NCBI GenBank assembly: GCA_004211905.1
Contig: SHBP01000006.1
Coordinates: 1-64,000 of the forward strand
DNA from: SAR92 clade bacterium
GTDB taxonomy: Bacteria; Pseudomonadota; Gammaproteobacteria; Pseudomonadales; Porticoccaceae
Length of the DNA stretch: 64,000 bases
Direction: 5' to 3'
Part shown: positions 1 to 12,091 of the stretch, piece after piece
Layout of the letters: every line of letters starts with the position of its first letter
Position numbering within the stretch: the first letter of the stretch is position 1
Notes under the pieces: generated by a model
The model's database searches: none
What the model was told of the DNA's origin: nothing
The model's input: only the letters and a program-made list of their open reading frames with translations
Position numbers and translations under genes: made by a program

Positions 1-835
1 CGTTTATATGATCTGTGCCAACTCGGCCAGCAAGCGTGTCGGCAATAACAGAGGCCTGTTCAAACATTTCTTTTTGCATGAAATGCCGATAGTCCCCTTT
101 ATCAGCTAAATGATCAGTGTCTTCAAGTAGATGTACTTCACGATCAACAGCTTTGCCTTGCCCATTAATCACTTTATATGACTCGCTGGTGAGCTCGACT
201 ACATCGCCTTCCTCTAAATAGACAAATCGGTCTGTTACTTGGCGTAATGCCATCTGATCAGAAGCAATAAAGTGCTCGTCCATGCCTACGCCCACCACTA
301 ATGGGCTTCCACTGCGAGCTCCAATTAGTAAATCTGGATGATCTTGTGACATAACACCCAATGCATAAGCACCCTCTAACCTAGAGATGGTTTTGGCCAC
401 TGCTTGCCGCAGATCGGTGGCCTCATTCAAGTAACTATGAATCAGGTGCGCAATAACTTCACTGTCAGTATCAGATACGATGGTGTACCCCGCATTTCGC
501 ATTTCTTCTCGCAGCGCGTCATGATTTTCTATAATCCCATTATGAACAACCGATATACCAGCAGACGTGTGAGGGTGAGAATTGACACTACTCGGTTCAC
601 CGTGAGTAGCCCAGCGAGTGTGGGCAATACCGCTATTGCCAACGGCGAAATCTGTTTTACATAAGGCCTTAAGATCTGCAACTTTGCCAAAAGTCTTCCG
701 TGTCTGGAGTATTTGGTCCGCATCTAAAACCGACAGTCCAGCGGAATCATAGCCTCTGTACTCAAGACGATTAAGGCCTTCTATTAAAATCTTGTAAACA
801 TTTCTTTGGCAAACTGCACCAACAATTCCACACAT
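1..835 (-). CDS. glmS: Glucosamine--fructose-6-phosphate aminotransferase (isomerizing), 5' part
   Basis: This is the N-terminal part of GlmS; the rest lies beyond the left edge. The enzyme makes glucosamine-6-phosphate from fructose-6-phosphate and glutamine, the first step towards UDP-GlcNAc for peptidoglycan and LPS. Translation from the ATG at 835 begins MCGIVGAV, with the catalytic Cys2 of class II (Ntn) glutaminases, followed by LEYRGYDSAG, HTRWATHG and HNGIIEN, the standard glutamine-binding motifs. About 278 codons are present, covering the glutaminase domain and the start of the linker. It starts 3 nt after the glmU stop, so the two are probably one transcript. Identification is secure; the C-terminal isomerase half is not visible. 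Confidence 0.95.
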   Translation of the reverse strand, partial: MCGIVGAVCQRNVYKILIEGLNRLEYRGYDSAGLSVLDADQILQTRKTFGKVADLKALCKTDFAVGNSGIAHTRWATHGEPSSVNSHPHTSAGISVVHNGIIENHDALREEMRNAGYTIVSDTDSEVIAHLIHSYLNEATDLRQAVAKTISRLEGAYALGVMSQDHPDLLIGARSGSPLVVGVGMDEHFIASDQMALRQVTDRFVYLEEGDVVELTSESYKVINGQGKAVDREVHLLEDTDHLADKGDYRHFMQKEMFEQASVIADTLAGRVGTDHIN

Positions 836-838
836 AAA

Positions 839-2215
839 TCAGTCTTCCTTTCCTTTTTTAGTGGGCCGTTTCCAGCCATCAATATTGCGCTGCTTGGCGC
901 GACCGACTGCTAAACTATCCTTTGGTACTTTACTAGTAACCGTAGAGCCTGCTGCAACAAAACCGCCTTTATCAACATTTATGGGCGCTACAAGCGTGCT
1001 GTTGGAGCCAATAAATACCTTATCTGCAAGACTGGTTTTGTGCTTGTTCACCCCGTCATAATTGCACGTAATAGTACCAGCACCAATATTAACCTCTTCT
1101 CCTAACTCTGCGTCACCGACATAACTAAGGTGGTTAATTTTGCTGCCCTTGCCGACTAAGGCTTTTTTAGTCTCGACAAAATTTCCGATTTTCGTGTCGC
1201 TAGCTAACTCTGTACCTGGACGAAGTCTTGCAAAAGGCCCAATGACCGCGCGATCGCCAACCACAGAAGATTCTATAATCGTATTCGGTAAAATCTGCAC
1301 ACCATCACCAATAACACTGTCAGTAATATGGCAGTTAGGGCCAATTGTTACGCCACTACCAATAGAGACTTTACCCACAAATACACAGTTGACGTCGATA
1401 AAATTGTCGGTGCCCGCAATCAGCTCGCCGCGCTGATCGAACCTCTCTGGATCCGCCAAGCTAGTACCCGACACCATGAGCGCTTCGGCCAGCTGCTTTT
1501 GATGCGCTCTTTCTAATTGACTAAGTTGCACTCGATTATTCACACCCTCTACCTCGGTGGCTGATTCTGGGTTAATACTGATTATCTCCACGCCGTGCTT
1601 CCTAGCAATGGCAATAAGATCAGTTAGATAATACTCCCCTTGAGCATTATTGTTAGTAATTTTTGGCAGCCATGCTCGGAGATGTTCAGCTTTTAAGGAC
1701 ATTACCCCAGTATTGACCTCAGTAATACTGAGCTCATCGCTAGTGGCGTCTTTCTGCTCAACAATGGCCTCAATGACTCCGCCGCTGCCGCGAACAATCC
1801 GCCCATAACCCTGAGGATCATCCAAATGAATCGTTAGTAATCCCATGGTAGTGGAGGACACCACATCCAATATTTTTTCAATGGTCTTTGCCCGGATTAA
1901 GGGAACATCGCCATATAAAACGATAACGGTAGCGTCATCATCCAGCGTTGGCTCTGCCTGCTGTACTGCATGCCCGGTCCCTAACTGCTCCGCTTGTTGA
2001 ACAAACTGAGTGGTATTATTTTGAAACGCGGCCTCAACCTGTTCTGCTCCATGTCCAGTGACTATAATCTTTTTAGCTTTTCCAAGACTATCTACCGCGT
2101 CCACCACGTGGCCAAGCATTGACCGACCAGCCAGTTTGTGCAGTACCTTCGGCATGGCAGAGCGCATTCGCGTTCCTTTGCCCGCTGCGAGGATTACAAA
2201 ATTAGCTTTATTCAT
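839..2215 (-). CDS. glmU: Bifunctional UDP-GlcNAc pyrophosphorylase / GlcN-1-P acetyltransferase
   Basis: GlmU performs the last two steps of UDP-GlcNAc synthesis in the cytoplasm: acetylation of glucosamine-1-phosphate, then uridylyl transfer from UTP. The 458-residue length fits the family. The N-terminal nucleotidyltransferase motif LAAGKGTRMRS starts near residue 9, followed by PKVLHKLAG. From about residue 255 the sequence shows the hexapeptide periodicity of a left-handed beta-helix (for example IGDGVQILPN, IGPFARLRPG, INIGAGTITCNYDG), which is the acetyltransferase domain. It lies directly upstream of glmS on the minus strand with a 3-nt gap, as in many Gammaproteobacteria, and is separated from the atp operon by a terminator at 2337-2361. 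Confidence 0.97.
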   Translation of the reverse strand: MNKANFVILAAGKGTRMRSAMPKVLHKLAGRSMLGHVVDAVDSLGKAKKIIVTGHGAEQVEAAFQNNTTQFVQQAEQLGTGHAVQQAEPTLDDDATVIVLYGDVPLIRAKTIEKILDVVSSTTMGLLTIHLDDPQGYGRIVRGSGGVIEAIVEQKDATSDELSITEVNTGVMSLKAEHLRAWLPKITNNNAQGEYYLTDLIAIARKHGVEIISINPESATEVEGVNNRVQLSQLERAHQKQLAEALMVSGTSLADPERFDQRGELIAGTDNFIDVNCVFVGKVSIGSGVTIGPNCHITDSVIGDGVQILPNTIIESSVVGDRAVIGPFARLRPGTELASDTKIGNFVETKKALVGKGSKINHLSYVGDAELGEEVNIGAGTITCNYDGVNKHKTSLADKVFIGSNSTLVAPINVDKGGFVAAGSTVTSKVPKDSLAVGRAKQRNIDGWKRPTKKGKED

Positions 2216-2336
2216 TATTCTGGCCTTGGTTCTTCGGTATTTCTATGTTTTACGGTACTTGTTATAAAGCCACAACTCAAGGCTCTTATACCTACATGTT
2301 TATGTACTATTGAATAAAGTGCGGGGGAGACGAAAA

Positions 2337-2361
2337 AAAAGAGCAGTTTGACTGCTCTTTT
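2337..2361 (-). terminator. Rho-independent terminator of the atp operon
   Basis: An 11-bp perfect inverted repeat (AAAAGAGCAGT / ACTGCTCTTTT) with a 3-nt loop lies about 20 nt after the atpC stop. On the minus strand it is followed by a run of T (the A run at 2333-2340 on plus). Because the stem is itself A/T-tailed at both ends it may also work from the other side, but no plus-strand gene leads into it. Confidence 0.85.
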
Positions 2362-2380
2362 GGGTCCGGTAACGCTATTT

Positions 2381-2806
2381 TTATCCGCCAAGTTTCTTTC
2401 GTATCGTCTGCACTGTACGCAGTTGCGCGGTAGCCTCAGCAAGCATTGCCGCAGCTTTAGAGTATTCAATTTCGCCAGTTTGATTAGCTATTGCATTTTC
2501 AGCAGATTTCACTGCTTCCGCTGCTGCTGCTTCATCAATATCTCCTGCTCTAACAGCTGTATCAGCAAGAATCGCTATACTTCCCGGCTGAACCTCTAGG
2601 TATCCGCCAGAGAGATAGTAAACTTCCTCTTCACCCGTCTCTTTAACCAGTCGAACAGGACCAGGGCGCAGATCGCTTAACAATGCCGCATGACCAGGAG
2701 TAATACCAAGCTCTCCTAGAGAACCTGTAGCAACGACCATAGTAACCGCACCCGAAAATAAGGATTCGTCTGCACTTACTATGTCACAATGAACAGTTAT
2801 CGCCAT
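2381..2806 (-). CDS. atpC: F1F0 ATP synthase epsilon subunit
   Basis: Epsilon is part of the F1 central stalk and inhibits ATP hydrolysis. The 141-residue product begins [19 protein letters not shown] and contains [21 protein letters not shown], the typical beta-sandwich of the N-terminal domain, then an Ala-rich helical C-terminal domain (residues ~90-135). It is the last gene of the atp operon and is followed by a clear terminator. Length and position match the family. Confidence 0.96.
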   Translation of the reverse strand: MAITVHCDIVSADESLFSGAVTMVVATGSLGELGITPGHAALLSDLRPGPVRLVKETGEEEVYYLSGGYLEVQPGSIAILADTAVRAGDIDEAAAAEAVKSAENAIANQTGEIEYSKAAAMLAEATAQLRTVQTIRKKLGG

Positions 2807-2830
2807 TTTTTACAGCCCTTGATCGCTGAT

Positions 2831-4264
<1,434 letters not shown>

Positions 4265-4271
4265 TTAGACT

Positions 4272-5132
4272 TTAAACAGCCGCAGCACCACTTACAATTT
4301 CTGACAGCTCTTGCGTAATCGCTGCCTGGCGCGCTTTGTTATAAAGCAATTGCAATTCATCAATAAGCTCACCGGCATTTTCGGTGGCATTTTTCATAGC
4401 AAGCATACGAGCTGCCTGCTCACAGGCTTTGTTTTCAACAACGCCTTGGTACACTTGAGATTCAATATAACGAATCAATAAACCATCCAGTAATTCTTGA
4501 GCATCTGGCTCATAAATATAGTCCCAGTGATGGGAAAGATTGCCATCCGTGATAGGCGCCAATGGCAAAAGTTGTTCTACGGTGGGCGTCTGAGTCATTG
4601 TGTTAACAAACTCATTACTAACAACAAATAGCTTATCCAGATTGCCTTGGTCAAAGGCATCTAACATAACTTTGACGCCACCAATTAAATCTTGAGCAAC
4701 AGGCTCATCACCGACGTCTTTAATCGCCGCAACCACATTACCGCCAACCGAACCGAAGAAGCTTGCCGCTTTGTTACCAACCACACAGATATCAACTTCT
4801 ACCTCTTGATCAGACCATTCCTTCATTGAACGAAGCGCCGCTTTAAACAAGTTAATATTTAAGCCGCCGCAAAGGCCTCTGTCAGTTGACACAATAATAT
4901 AGCCGACGCGTTTAACTTCTCTTTGCTCAAGATACTGATGCTTATACTCTGATACAGCATTAGCAATATGGCCAACCACATCACGAATACGCGTAGCATA
5001 GGGTTTCCCTAGAGCCATGCGATCTTGGGCGCGCCGCATTTTACTCGCCGCAACCATTTCCATGGCGCTGGTGATTTTTTGCGTACTACCAATACTAGCA
5101 ATTTTGGTTTTTACTTCTTTTCCGATTGCCAT
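4272..5132 (-). CDS. atpG: F1F0 ATP synthase gamma subunit
   Basis: The rotating central stalk subunit of F1. The N-terminal region [36 protein letters not shown] forms the first coiled-coil helix. [11 protein letters not shown] and the C-terminal helix ([38 protein letters not shown]) are family hallmarks. At 286 residues it is of normal length. It is the gene between atpA and atpD in the operon. Confidence 0.97.
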   Translation of the reverse strand: MAIGKEVKTKIASIGSTQKITSAMEMVAASKMRRAQDRMALGKPYATRIRDVVGHIANAVSEYKHQYLEQREVKRVGYIIVSTDRGLCGGLNINLFKAALRSMKEWSDQEVEVDICVVGNKAASFFGSVGGNVVAAIKDVGDEPVAQDLIGGVKVMLDAFDQGNLDKLFVVSNEFVNTMTQTPTVEQLLPLAPITDGNLSHHWDYIYEPDAQELLDGLLIRYIESQVYQGVVENKACEQAARMLAMKNATENAGELIDELQLLYNKARQAAITQELSEIVSGAAAV

Positions 5133-5159
5133 CGTATGTGTCTACCTATTTAACCTGAC

Positions 5160-6704
5160 TTACCAAGTTTGAGTTGAAACAAACTTTTCTAATGCCGCTT
5201 TAAATCCAGCTGCAATGTCGTCGTTATAATCACCAGTCTGGTTGATCTGATCCATTAGATCGCTGTGCTCTGCTTTCATATAAGACAGAAGGGCAGACTC
5301 AAAATCACCAATCTTGCTCACTTCAATCTCTTTCAAAAAGCCCTGATCTGCGGCGTAAACCATCACACCCATTTCTGCAATACTCTGCGGTGAGTACTGT
5401 TTTTGCTTCATTAGCTCTGTTACTCGCTCACCATGATCTAACTGTGCTTTAGTTGCGTCATCAAGATCAGATGCGAACTGCGAAAACGCTGCCAATTCAC
5501 GGTACTGGGCCAAGGCTGTACGAATACCGCCCGAAAGCTTTTTGATAATCTTGGTTTGAGCAGCACCACCTACACGGGATACAGAAATACCTGCGTTCAT
5601 GGCCGGGCGAATACCCGCGTTGAACATATCTGCTTCAAGGAAGATCTGGCCATCAGTAATCGAAATAACGTTTGTTGGAACAAAGGCTGAAACGTCTCCT
5701 GCTTGGGTTTCAATAACTGGCAGTGCAGTTAGTGATCCTGTCTGCCCTTTCACTTCGCCGTTGGTGAGCTTCTCAACATAATCGGCATTAACTCGCGCTG
5801 CGCGCTCTAGTAAACGAGAATGGAGATAGAAAACATCACCAGGGTAAGCTTCACGACCTGGAGGACGCTTCAGAAGCAATGAAATTTGACGATATGCCCA
5901 AGCTTGCTTGGTTAAATCATCATAGATGATTAGCGCATCTTGCCCACGATCTCGGTAGTACTCTCCCATCGAACATCCGGCAAATGGTGCCAAAAACTGC
6001 ATTGCCGCTGGATCAGACGCAGTAGCTGCAACCACAATTGTGTGCTCCATTGCACCGTGCTCTTCGAGCTTACGAACCACAGCGGCAACAGAGGCTGCCT
6101 TTTGGCCCACAGCAACATAAATACACTTAATGCCCGAGCCTTTCTGGTTAATGATCGCATCAACAGCAATCGCTGTTTTACCAATCTGGCGATCGCCAAT
6201 AATAAGTTCTCGCTGACCGCGACCAATAGGTACCATTGAGTCAACCGCTTTCAAGCCAATCTGAACAGGCTGATCAACCGACTGACGGTCGATAACCCCT
6301 GGCGCTACTTTCTCTAGCGCATCTGATAGAGCGGCGTTCACCGGACCTTTGCCGTCAATTGGATTTCCAAGAGCATCCACAACGCGACCTTCGAGCTCGG
6401 GGCCCACTGGAACTTCCAGCACACGGCCAGTACATCGCGCTTTTTGGCCTTCTGCCAAGGCTTGATAATCGCCCAAAACCACAGCGCCGACAGAGTCGCG
6501 CTCAAGGTTAAGTGCCATACCGTAAACTCCGCCATCAAACTCGATCATTTCGCCATACATCACATCGGCAAGGCCGTGTATACGAATAATACCGTCTGAA
6601 ACGGAAACAATGGTGCCCTCGTTTTGGGCTTCTGATGAAACATCTAAGTTGTCAATGCGACTCTTAATGATTTCACTAATTTCTGATGGGTTCAGTTGCT
6701 GCAT
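5160..6704 (-). CDS. atpA: F1F0 ATP synthase alpha subunit
   Basis: The regulatory nucleotide-binding subunit of F1. The P-loop GDRQIGKT is at about residues 170-177 (an Ile where Thr is common, which does not affect the GxxxxGKT pattern), preceded by [59 protein letters not shown] is the conserved catalytic-interface segment. Its 514 residues are typical. The start [17 protein letters not shown] matches the family N-terminus. Confidence 0.98.
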   Translation of the reverse strand: MQQLNPSEISEIIKSRIDNLDVSSEAQNEGTIVSVSDGIIRIHGLADVMYGEMIEFDGGVYGMALNLERDSVGAVVLGDYQALAEGQKARCTGRVLEVPVGPELEGRVVDALGNPIDGKGPVNAALSDALEKVAPGVIDRQSVDQPVQIGLKAVDSMVPIGRGQRELIIGDRQIGKTAIAVDAIINQKGSGIKCIYVAVGQKAASVAAVVRKLEEHGAMEHTIVVAATASDPAAMQFLAPFAGCSMGEYYRDRGQDALIIYDDLTKQAWAYRQISLLLKRPPGREAYPGDVFYLHSRLLERAARVNADYVEKLTNGEVKGQTGSLTALPVIETQAGDVSAFVPTNVISITDGQIFLEADMFNAGIRPAMNAGISVSRVGGAAQTKIIKKLSGGIRTALAQYRELAAFSQFASDLDDATKAQLDHGERVTELMKQKQYSPQSIAEMGVMVYAADQGFLKEIEVSKIGDFESALLSYMKAEHSDLMDQINQTGDYNDDIAAGFKAALEKFVSTQTW

Positions 6705-6720
6705 TCTCAGGCCTCGATCC

Positions 6721-7257
6721 TTAGGAATTAAATGACTCGGCTAATTTGGTCAAACGACCACGAATAGACCCGTCTATAACGGTGTCTCCGGCGCGAATTA
6801 CTGCGCCCCCCAGCAGGCTTTTATCTAAACTAACCTGCATGTTTACTTTGCGCTCTAATTTCTCACTTAGTGCATCGGCCAACATTTTTTGCTGTCCGGC
6901 ATCCAGCACTTGCGCTGAAGCTATGTCCACATCAACCGCCTTCTCTCGGTTAGCTTTCATAATTTCAAACTGCTGAGAAATTTGAGGCAATAAAGTTATG
7001 CGTCTATTTTCTGACAGAATAACAATAAAATTCTGGCAAGCTTCACTTAGGGCATCTCCACATATCTCAATAACAGCTTCAGCTTGTCTTGCTGATGTAG
7101 AGCTTGGAGAGTTTAATAGTCTTATCACCGAAGCTTGCTGAGTTACAGTGGCTGCGGTGGCTAAACTATCAGCCCACCCTTGAAGGTCAGATGCATGAAC
7201 AGCAGATTCAAAAGCTGCTTTTGCATAGGGCCTTGCTAATGTGCTCAATTCTGCCAT
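6721..7257 (-). CDS. atpH: F1F0 ATP synthase delta subunit
   Basis: Delta joins the peripheral stalk to the top of F1. The product of 178 residues starts [19 protein letters not shown], the typical conserved N-terminus, and ends with [32 protein letters not shown], the conserved C-terminal signature. It lies between atpF and atpA with short gaps. Confidence 0.97.
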   Translation of the reverse strand: MAELSTLARPYAKAAFESAVHASDLQGWADSLATAATVTQQASVIRLLNSPSSTSARQAEAVIEICGDALSEACQNFIVILSENRRITLLPQISQQFEIMKANREKAVDVDIASAQVLDAGQQKMLADALSEKLERKVNMQVSLDKSLLGGAVIRAGDTVIDGSIRGRLTKLAESFNS

Positions 7258-7269
7258 GGTGATCCTCTA

Positions 7270-7740
7270 TTAAAGCTGTGACGCAAGCTTGTCAACAAGC
7301 GCGCGATTTGCCTTCTCATCAATCGACGCCTCTAGAACTTTTTCTGCGCCCGCAAGCGCTAATCCAGCCACCGAAGCGCGAAGCTCTTCTTTTGCTCGAT
7401 TAATCTCTTGTTCAATTTCAGCTTCAGCAGCAACCTTTAATCGATCGCCTTCTGCAGTGGCTTGCTGTTTGGCTTCATCAATTATCTGATTTGCTCGTTT
7501 GTTAGCCTGATCAACGATCCCAGCAGCTTCCTGCTTCGCTTCTTTCATTTGATCAGTCGCCTTGCCTTTAGCAACCTCTAGGTCACGCATAGCTCGGTCT
7601 GCAGCATCAAGTCCGTCAGCAATTTTTTGTTCCCGCTCTTCCATAGCTTGCAAAATAACAGGCCAAACAAACTTCATGCAAAACCAAACAAAAATTGCAA
7701 AGGTCACCATTTGACCAAAAAGCGTTAGATTAATATTCAC
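7270..7740 (-). CDS. atpF: F1F0 ATP synthase subunit b
   Basis: The peripheral stalk subunit: one N-terminal membrane helix (about residues 5-27, with [16 protein letters not shown]) followed by a long charged coiled coil rich in A, E, K and Q. Its 156 residues are exactly the usual size. It starts [21 protein letters not shown], as in relatives. Placed between atpE and atpH. Confidence 0.97.
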   Translation of the reverse strand: MNINLTLFGQMVTFAIFVWFCMKFVWPVILQAMEEREQKIADGLDAADRAMRDLEVAKGKATDQMKEAKQEAAGIVDQANKRANQIIDEAKQQATAEGDRLKVAAEAEIEQEINRAKEELRASVAGLALAGAEKVLEASIDEKANRALVDKLASQL

Positions 7741-7785
7741 GCCAATACCTCATCAATAAAGGTCGGATTAAAAATTTGTTGTGTG

Positions 7786-8040
<255 letters not shown>

Positions 8041-8060
8041 TCAATAGTTATAAATAAAAA

Positions 8061-9131
<1,071 letters not shown>

Positions 9132-9193
9132 TTATATCAACTCTTCTAACCCTAAGTTTCGATTACGAACATTTGCTCATAATCGACTTAAAT

Positions 9194-9562
9194 TTATTTC
9201 AACGCCCTTGCTACTAAAGCAAGTTGCAGTGGAATCATGGCAATGAAAGCGCCCATGAAACCAATCATATTTACATCTTCAAACAACACAAAAGTTCCAA
9301 TACACCCAGAAGCTGTCAACACTATTTTGCCCGCCTCACCTCGATACATCGAGTTTAGAACTTTCTGTGCCTGACTCGCTCCAGCGTGTTTAAATGCTTG
9401 ATAAGAAAACCAAAACTGTGGCACCCACTGCGTTAAACCGCCTAGCAAGATCGAATAACCAACCGTAATATCAAACCAAAAAAATCCCGCGCTCACTGAC
9501 AGCAAAAACGATAACTGTATCAGTGAAACTTTTAAAACTGGCGGTTTTGGAATAGTCGTCAT
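9194..9562 (-). CDS. atpI: ATP synthase protein I
   Basis: A small membrane protein of 122 residues at the head of the atp operon, thought to help c-ring assembly. Several hydrophobic spans are visible (LIQLSFLLSVSAGFFWF, VGYSILLGGLTQWVPQFWF, GKIVLTASGCIGTFVLF, MIGFMGAFIAMIPLQLALVARAL). The family is poorly conserved; the call rests on size, topology, the GGLTQWVPQFWFSYQAF segment and position immediately upstream of atpB. Confidence 0.85.
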   Translation of the reverse strand: MTTIPKPPVLKVSLIQLSFLLSVSAGFFWFDITVGYSILLGGLTQWVPQFWFSYQAFKHAGASQAQKVLNSMYRGEAGKIVLTASGCIGTFVLFEDVNMIGFMGAFIAMIPLQLALVARALK

Positions 9563-9628
9563 TAGTCTTTATTGCCACCGTTCTCTAAAGTTATTCCCAT
9601 CCTTGACACTACCTTTAGAGGCGGGGGC

Positions 9629-9657
9629 ATTATAGGGATACTGATGCTTATATTCAA
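9629..9657 (-). promoter_or_regulatory. Sigma-70 promoter of the atp operon
   Basis: On the minus strand TTGAAT and TATAAT are separated by exactly 17 nt, about 65 nt upstream of the atpI start. The -10 is a perfect consensus and the -35 matches four of six positions. No other good promoter was seen in the 148-nt gap to parB. Confidence 0.65.
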
Positions 9658-9710
9658 CTCACGAATTACTGTCTATGCTGGCTATTTAGTTTAGTGATCC
9701 AGAGGTTTAA

Positions 9711-10598
9711 TTATTTGATGTGGGCCAATATCCCCTCTAGCTCATCAACACTGTGATATTTGATGATTAACTTCCCGGATCCTTTTGTGGAGTGTTGAAT
9801 AGTAACCGCAGCACCAACTTTTTGAGACAGGTCTTCTTGGGTTCTTAAAATATCTGCATTGACCGTGTTTTTAACTCCTGATGCCTTGTTTGAGTCAGGG
9901 GTTTGTAGCCTCTTTACCAAAAGCTCGGTTTGTCTCACGGTCATTGCATTCGCAGCCACTTCACGTCCAGCCTTTACTTGCGCGCTGCCGTTAAGTGCCA
10001 ATAAACACTTAGCATGGCCAAGCTCGATCTCACCCAATTCAATTTGCTTCTGTACTGCAGGCTCTAAAGTTGCCAGTCTCATTAAATTGGTAACCGAAGA
10101 CCTAGATTTTCCAACCGCATCGGCAACCTGCTGCTGGGTTAGTTGGAATTCATCTTGCAGGCGAATCAGTGCCAGACTTTCTTCAATGGCATTAAGATCT
10201 TCACGCTGAATATTCTCTATAAGCGCCATAGCAATTGCCGCTTCGTCGCTAATTTCTCTTATTATTGCGGGTATTGAATCTAGCCCTGCTTGCTGGCTGG
10301 CGCGCCAACGGCGTTCACCAGCAATAATTTCATATTTATCTGTATTTATTTTCCTAACAACTATAGGTTGCATGACCCCTTGCTTGGAGATAGAACTTGC
10401 CAGTTCTTTGAGGGCGTCAGCATCCAAGTCTCGGCGAGGTTGGTATTTACCTCTTTGAAGAAACTCTAAAGGCAACTGCTTTAGGCTTCCATCAACTTCT
10501 TTTAGATCTGCTGCCTCCGCAGTTTCTGCCGAACCTTCCTCGGCCAGCCCCAAAAGAGCATCTAGTCCTGTACCTAAACTTTGTCTTTTTGCTGCCAT
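9711..10598 (-). CDS. parB: Chromosome-partitioning protein ParB (Spo0J family)
   Basis: ParB binds parS sites near the origin and, as a CTP-dependent clamp, spreads to form the partition complex. Starting at the ATG at 10598 (MAAKRQSLGTGLDALLG, the usual N-terminus) gives 295 residues. The sequence shows IAGERRWRASQQAG (CTP-binding GERRxRA motif), ALIENIQREDLNAIEE, and a helix-turn-helix in FQLTQQQVADAVGKSRSSVTNLMRLATL. An upstream in-frame ATG at 10640 exists but lies within parA and gives a non-conserved extension. parA stops 1 nt before this start. Two candidate parS sites lie in recF (21866 and 22493). Confidence 0.96.
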   Translation of the reverse strand: MAAKRQSLGTGLDALLGLAEEGSAETAEAADLKEVDGSLKQLPLEFLQRGKYQPRRDLDADALKELASSISKQGVMQPIVVRKINTDKYEIIAGERRWRASQQAGLDSIPAIIREISDEAAIAMALIENIQREDLNAIEESLALIRLQDEFQLTQQQVADAVGKSRSSVTNLMRLATLEPAVQKQIELGEIELGHAKCLLALNGSAQVKAGREVAANAMTVRQTELLVKRLQTPDSNKASGVKNTVNADILRTQEDLSQKVGAAVTIQHSTKGSGKLIIKYHSVDELEGILAHIK

Positions 10599-10599
10599 C

Positions 10600-11394
10600 T
10601 TATTGGGCCTTTGCCATCTCTGTTGGTTGTTGTTTTTCAAGCCTTAGGATTTCTCCAGCCAGTGCCAAGTAAGCCATAGATCCCTTCGAATTGCGATCAT
10701 ACATAAGAGCAGGCAATCCATGGCTAGGTGCCTCCGCTAAGCGAACGTTTCGAGGAATGCTAACTCTGTATACGCGATCTCCAAAATATTTCCTTAGCTG
10801 TGCTGTGACTGCATTAGTAAGACTACTACGTGGATCGTACATCGTTCTTAAAATACCTTGAATATAAAGCTTAGGATTAATTAACTTGGCGATCTGTTTG
10901 ATGGTGTTGTTAAGGTCTGCCAACCCTTCTAGAGCGAAGTACTCACATTGCATTGGGATTATGACTCCCTCACTTGCAACTAGAGCATTAACTGTTAGCA
11001 TATTGAGCGTTGGAGGGCAGTCGATAATAATATAGTCGTAGTTTTCTTCAACCTCACTAAGAGCAACCTTAAGACGAGACTCTCGTCCAATCTCCTTCAT
11101 TAGCTCAACCTCTGCCGCAACCAAATCTCTGTTGGCTGGAAGGACGTCATATTTACCTGAATTTGAGTGCACGGTGGCCTCTGCGGTAGGGTTTTTACCC
11201 GTTAGAACATGGTAAACACTTAGTTCACACGACTGCTTGTTGATACCAGAACCCATAGTGGCATTGCCTTGAGGGTCTAAGTCTATTAAAAGCACTCGCT
11301 TTTTGTAAGCAACCAATGAGGCGGACAAATTCACGCTGGTAGTGGTTTTACCAACGCCGCCCTTTTGGTTTGCAATTGAAATGATTTTAACCAA
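10600..11394 (-). CDS. parA: Chromosome-partitioning ATPase ParA (Soj family)
   Basis: A deviant-Walker ATPase that binds DNA non-specifically and moves ParB-parS complexes. MVKIISIANQKGGVGKTTTSVNLSASL holds the KGGVGKTT motif at about residues 11-18. LLIDLDPQGNATMGSG (Walker A') and YDYIIIDCPPTLNMLTVNAL (Walker B) follow. At 264 residues it is the standard chromosomal Soj size. It is directly upstream of parB and downstream of rsmG, the typical rsmG-parA-parB arrangement. Confidence 0.97.
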   Translation of the reverse strand: MVKIISIANQKGGVGKTTTSVNLSASLVAYKKRVLLIDLDPQGNATMGSGINKQSCELSVYHVLTGKNPTAEATVHSNSGKYDVLPANRDLVAAEVELMKEIGRESRLKVALSEVEENYDYIIIDCPPTLNMLTVNALVASEGVIIPMQCEYFALEGLADLNNTIKQIAKLINPKLYIQGILRTMYDPRSSLTNAVTAQLRKYFGDRVYRVSIPRNVRLAEAPSHGLPALMYDRNSKGSMAYLALAGEILRLEKQQPTEMAKAQ

Positions 11395-11419
11395 GGTTTT
11401 TATCGTCCTAAGTGCTTTT

Positions 11420-12076
11420 TCAGTACCTGACTATTTTTATTAGGTGCCTCGCCCCATCAACTCCAGGAACATTTAGTGGGTGTATCTCATCGACCATATA
11501 GCTTTTCGGCATGTCACTCAACTCTGTTTTATCAATACGGCCCTTCATTGCCAAAAAACTTCCATTTGTTATTAAAAGGTGGTCACAATAGCTAACCATA
11601 TCACTCAATGAACTGAACGCTCTACTTAAAACGTGGTCGTAGCTATGTTTGGGCAAATATTTTTCTGCCCTTGTGTTCACTTCTTGGATGTTACTGAGGT
11701 TTAGTTCTATTTTGGCTTGGAATAAAAACCTGGTTTTTTTCCCATTACTATCAAGAAGGGTAAATTTTTTGTTGGGGTTTATAATGGCTAGAGGTATTCC
11801 TGGTAACCCTGCGCCGGTACCTACATCAATACAGCGTTCTCCAGTGAGCATTGGTGAAACTGCTAGGCTGTCTAACAGGTGAAGCCCAATCATTTCTAGT
11901 GGATCTTTGATAGCAGTTAAATTATAGGCCTGGTTCCACCGATCTAACATCTCAAGATATGTAAGTAGTTGGTCAATCTGTTCGTTTGAGCAACTCAGTC
12001 CAAGTTGATCTACACCACTTTCTAGTGTTAACCGTTTTTGTGTTTTAAGGCCTGTTTGGTAATGTGTTGTTGTCAC
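11420..12076 (-). CDS. rsmG: 16S rRNA (guanine-527-N7)-methyltransferase
   Basis: RsmG (GidB) methylates G527 of 16S rRNA using S-adenosylmethionine. The SAM-binding motif ERCIDVGTGAGLPGIPLAIINP is clear, and the N-terminal helix region contains LEMLDRWNQAYNLTAIKDP, a family signature. The product has 218 residues, normal length. It lies between mnmG and parA as in most Gammaproteobacteria. Confidence 0.96.
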   Translation of the reverse strand: MTTTHYQTGLKTQKRLTLESGVDQLGLSCSNEQIDQLLTYLEMLDRWNQAYNLTAIKDPLEMIGLHLLDSLAVSPMLTGERCIDVGTGAGLPGIPLAIINPNKKFTLLDSNGKKTRFLFQAKIELNLSNIQEVNTRAEKYLPKHSYDHVLSRAFSSLSDMVSYCDHLLITNGSFLAMKGRIDKTELSDMPKSYMVDEIHPLNVPGVDGARHLIKIVRY

Positions 12077-12091
12077 TTTTGAATTAACGCC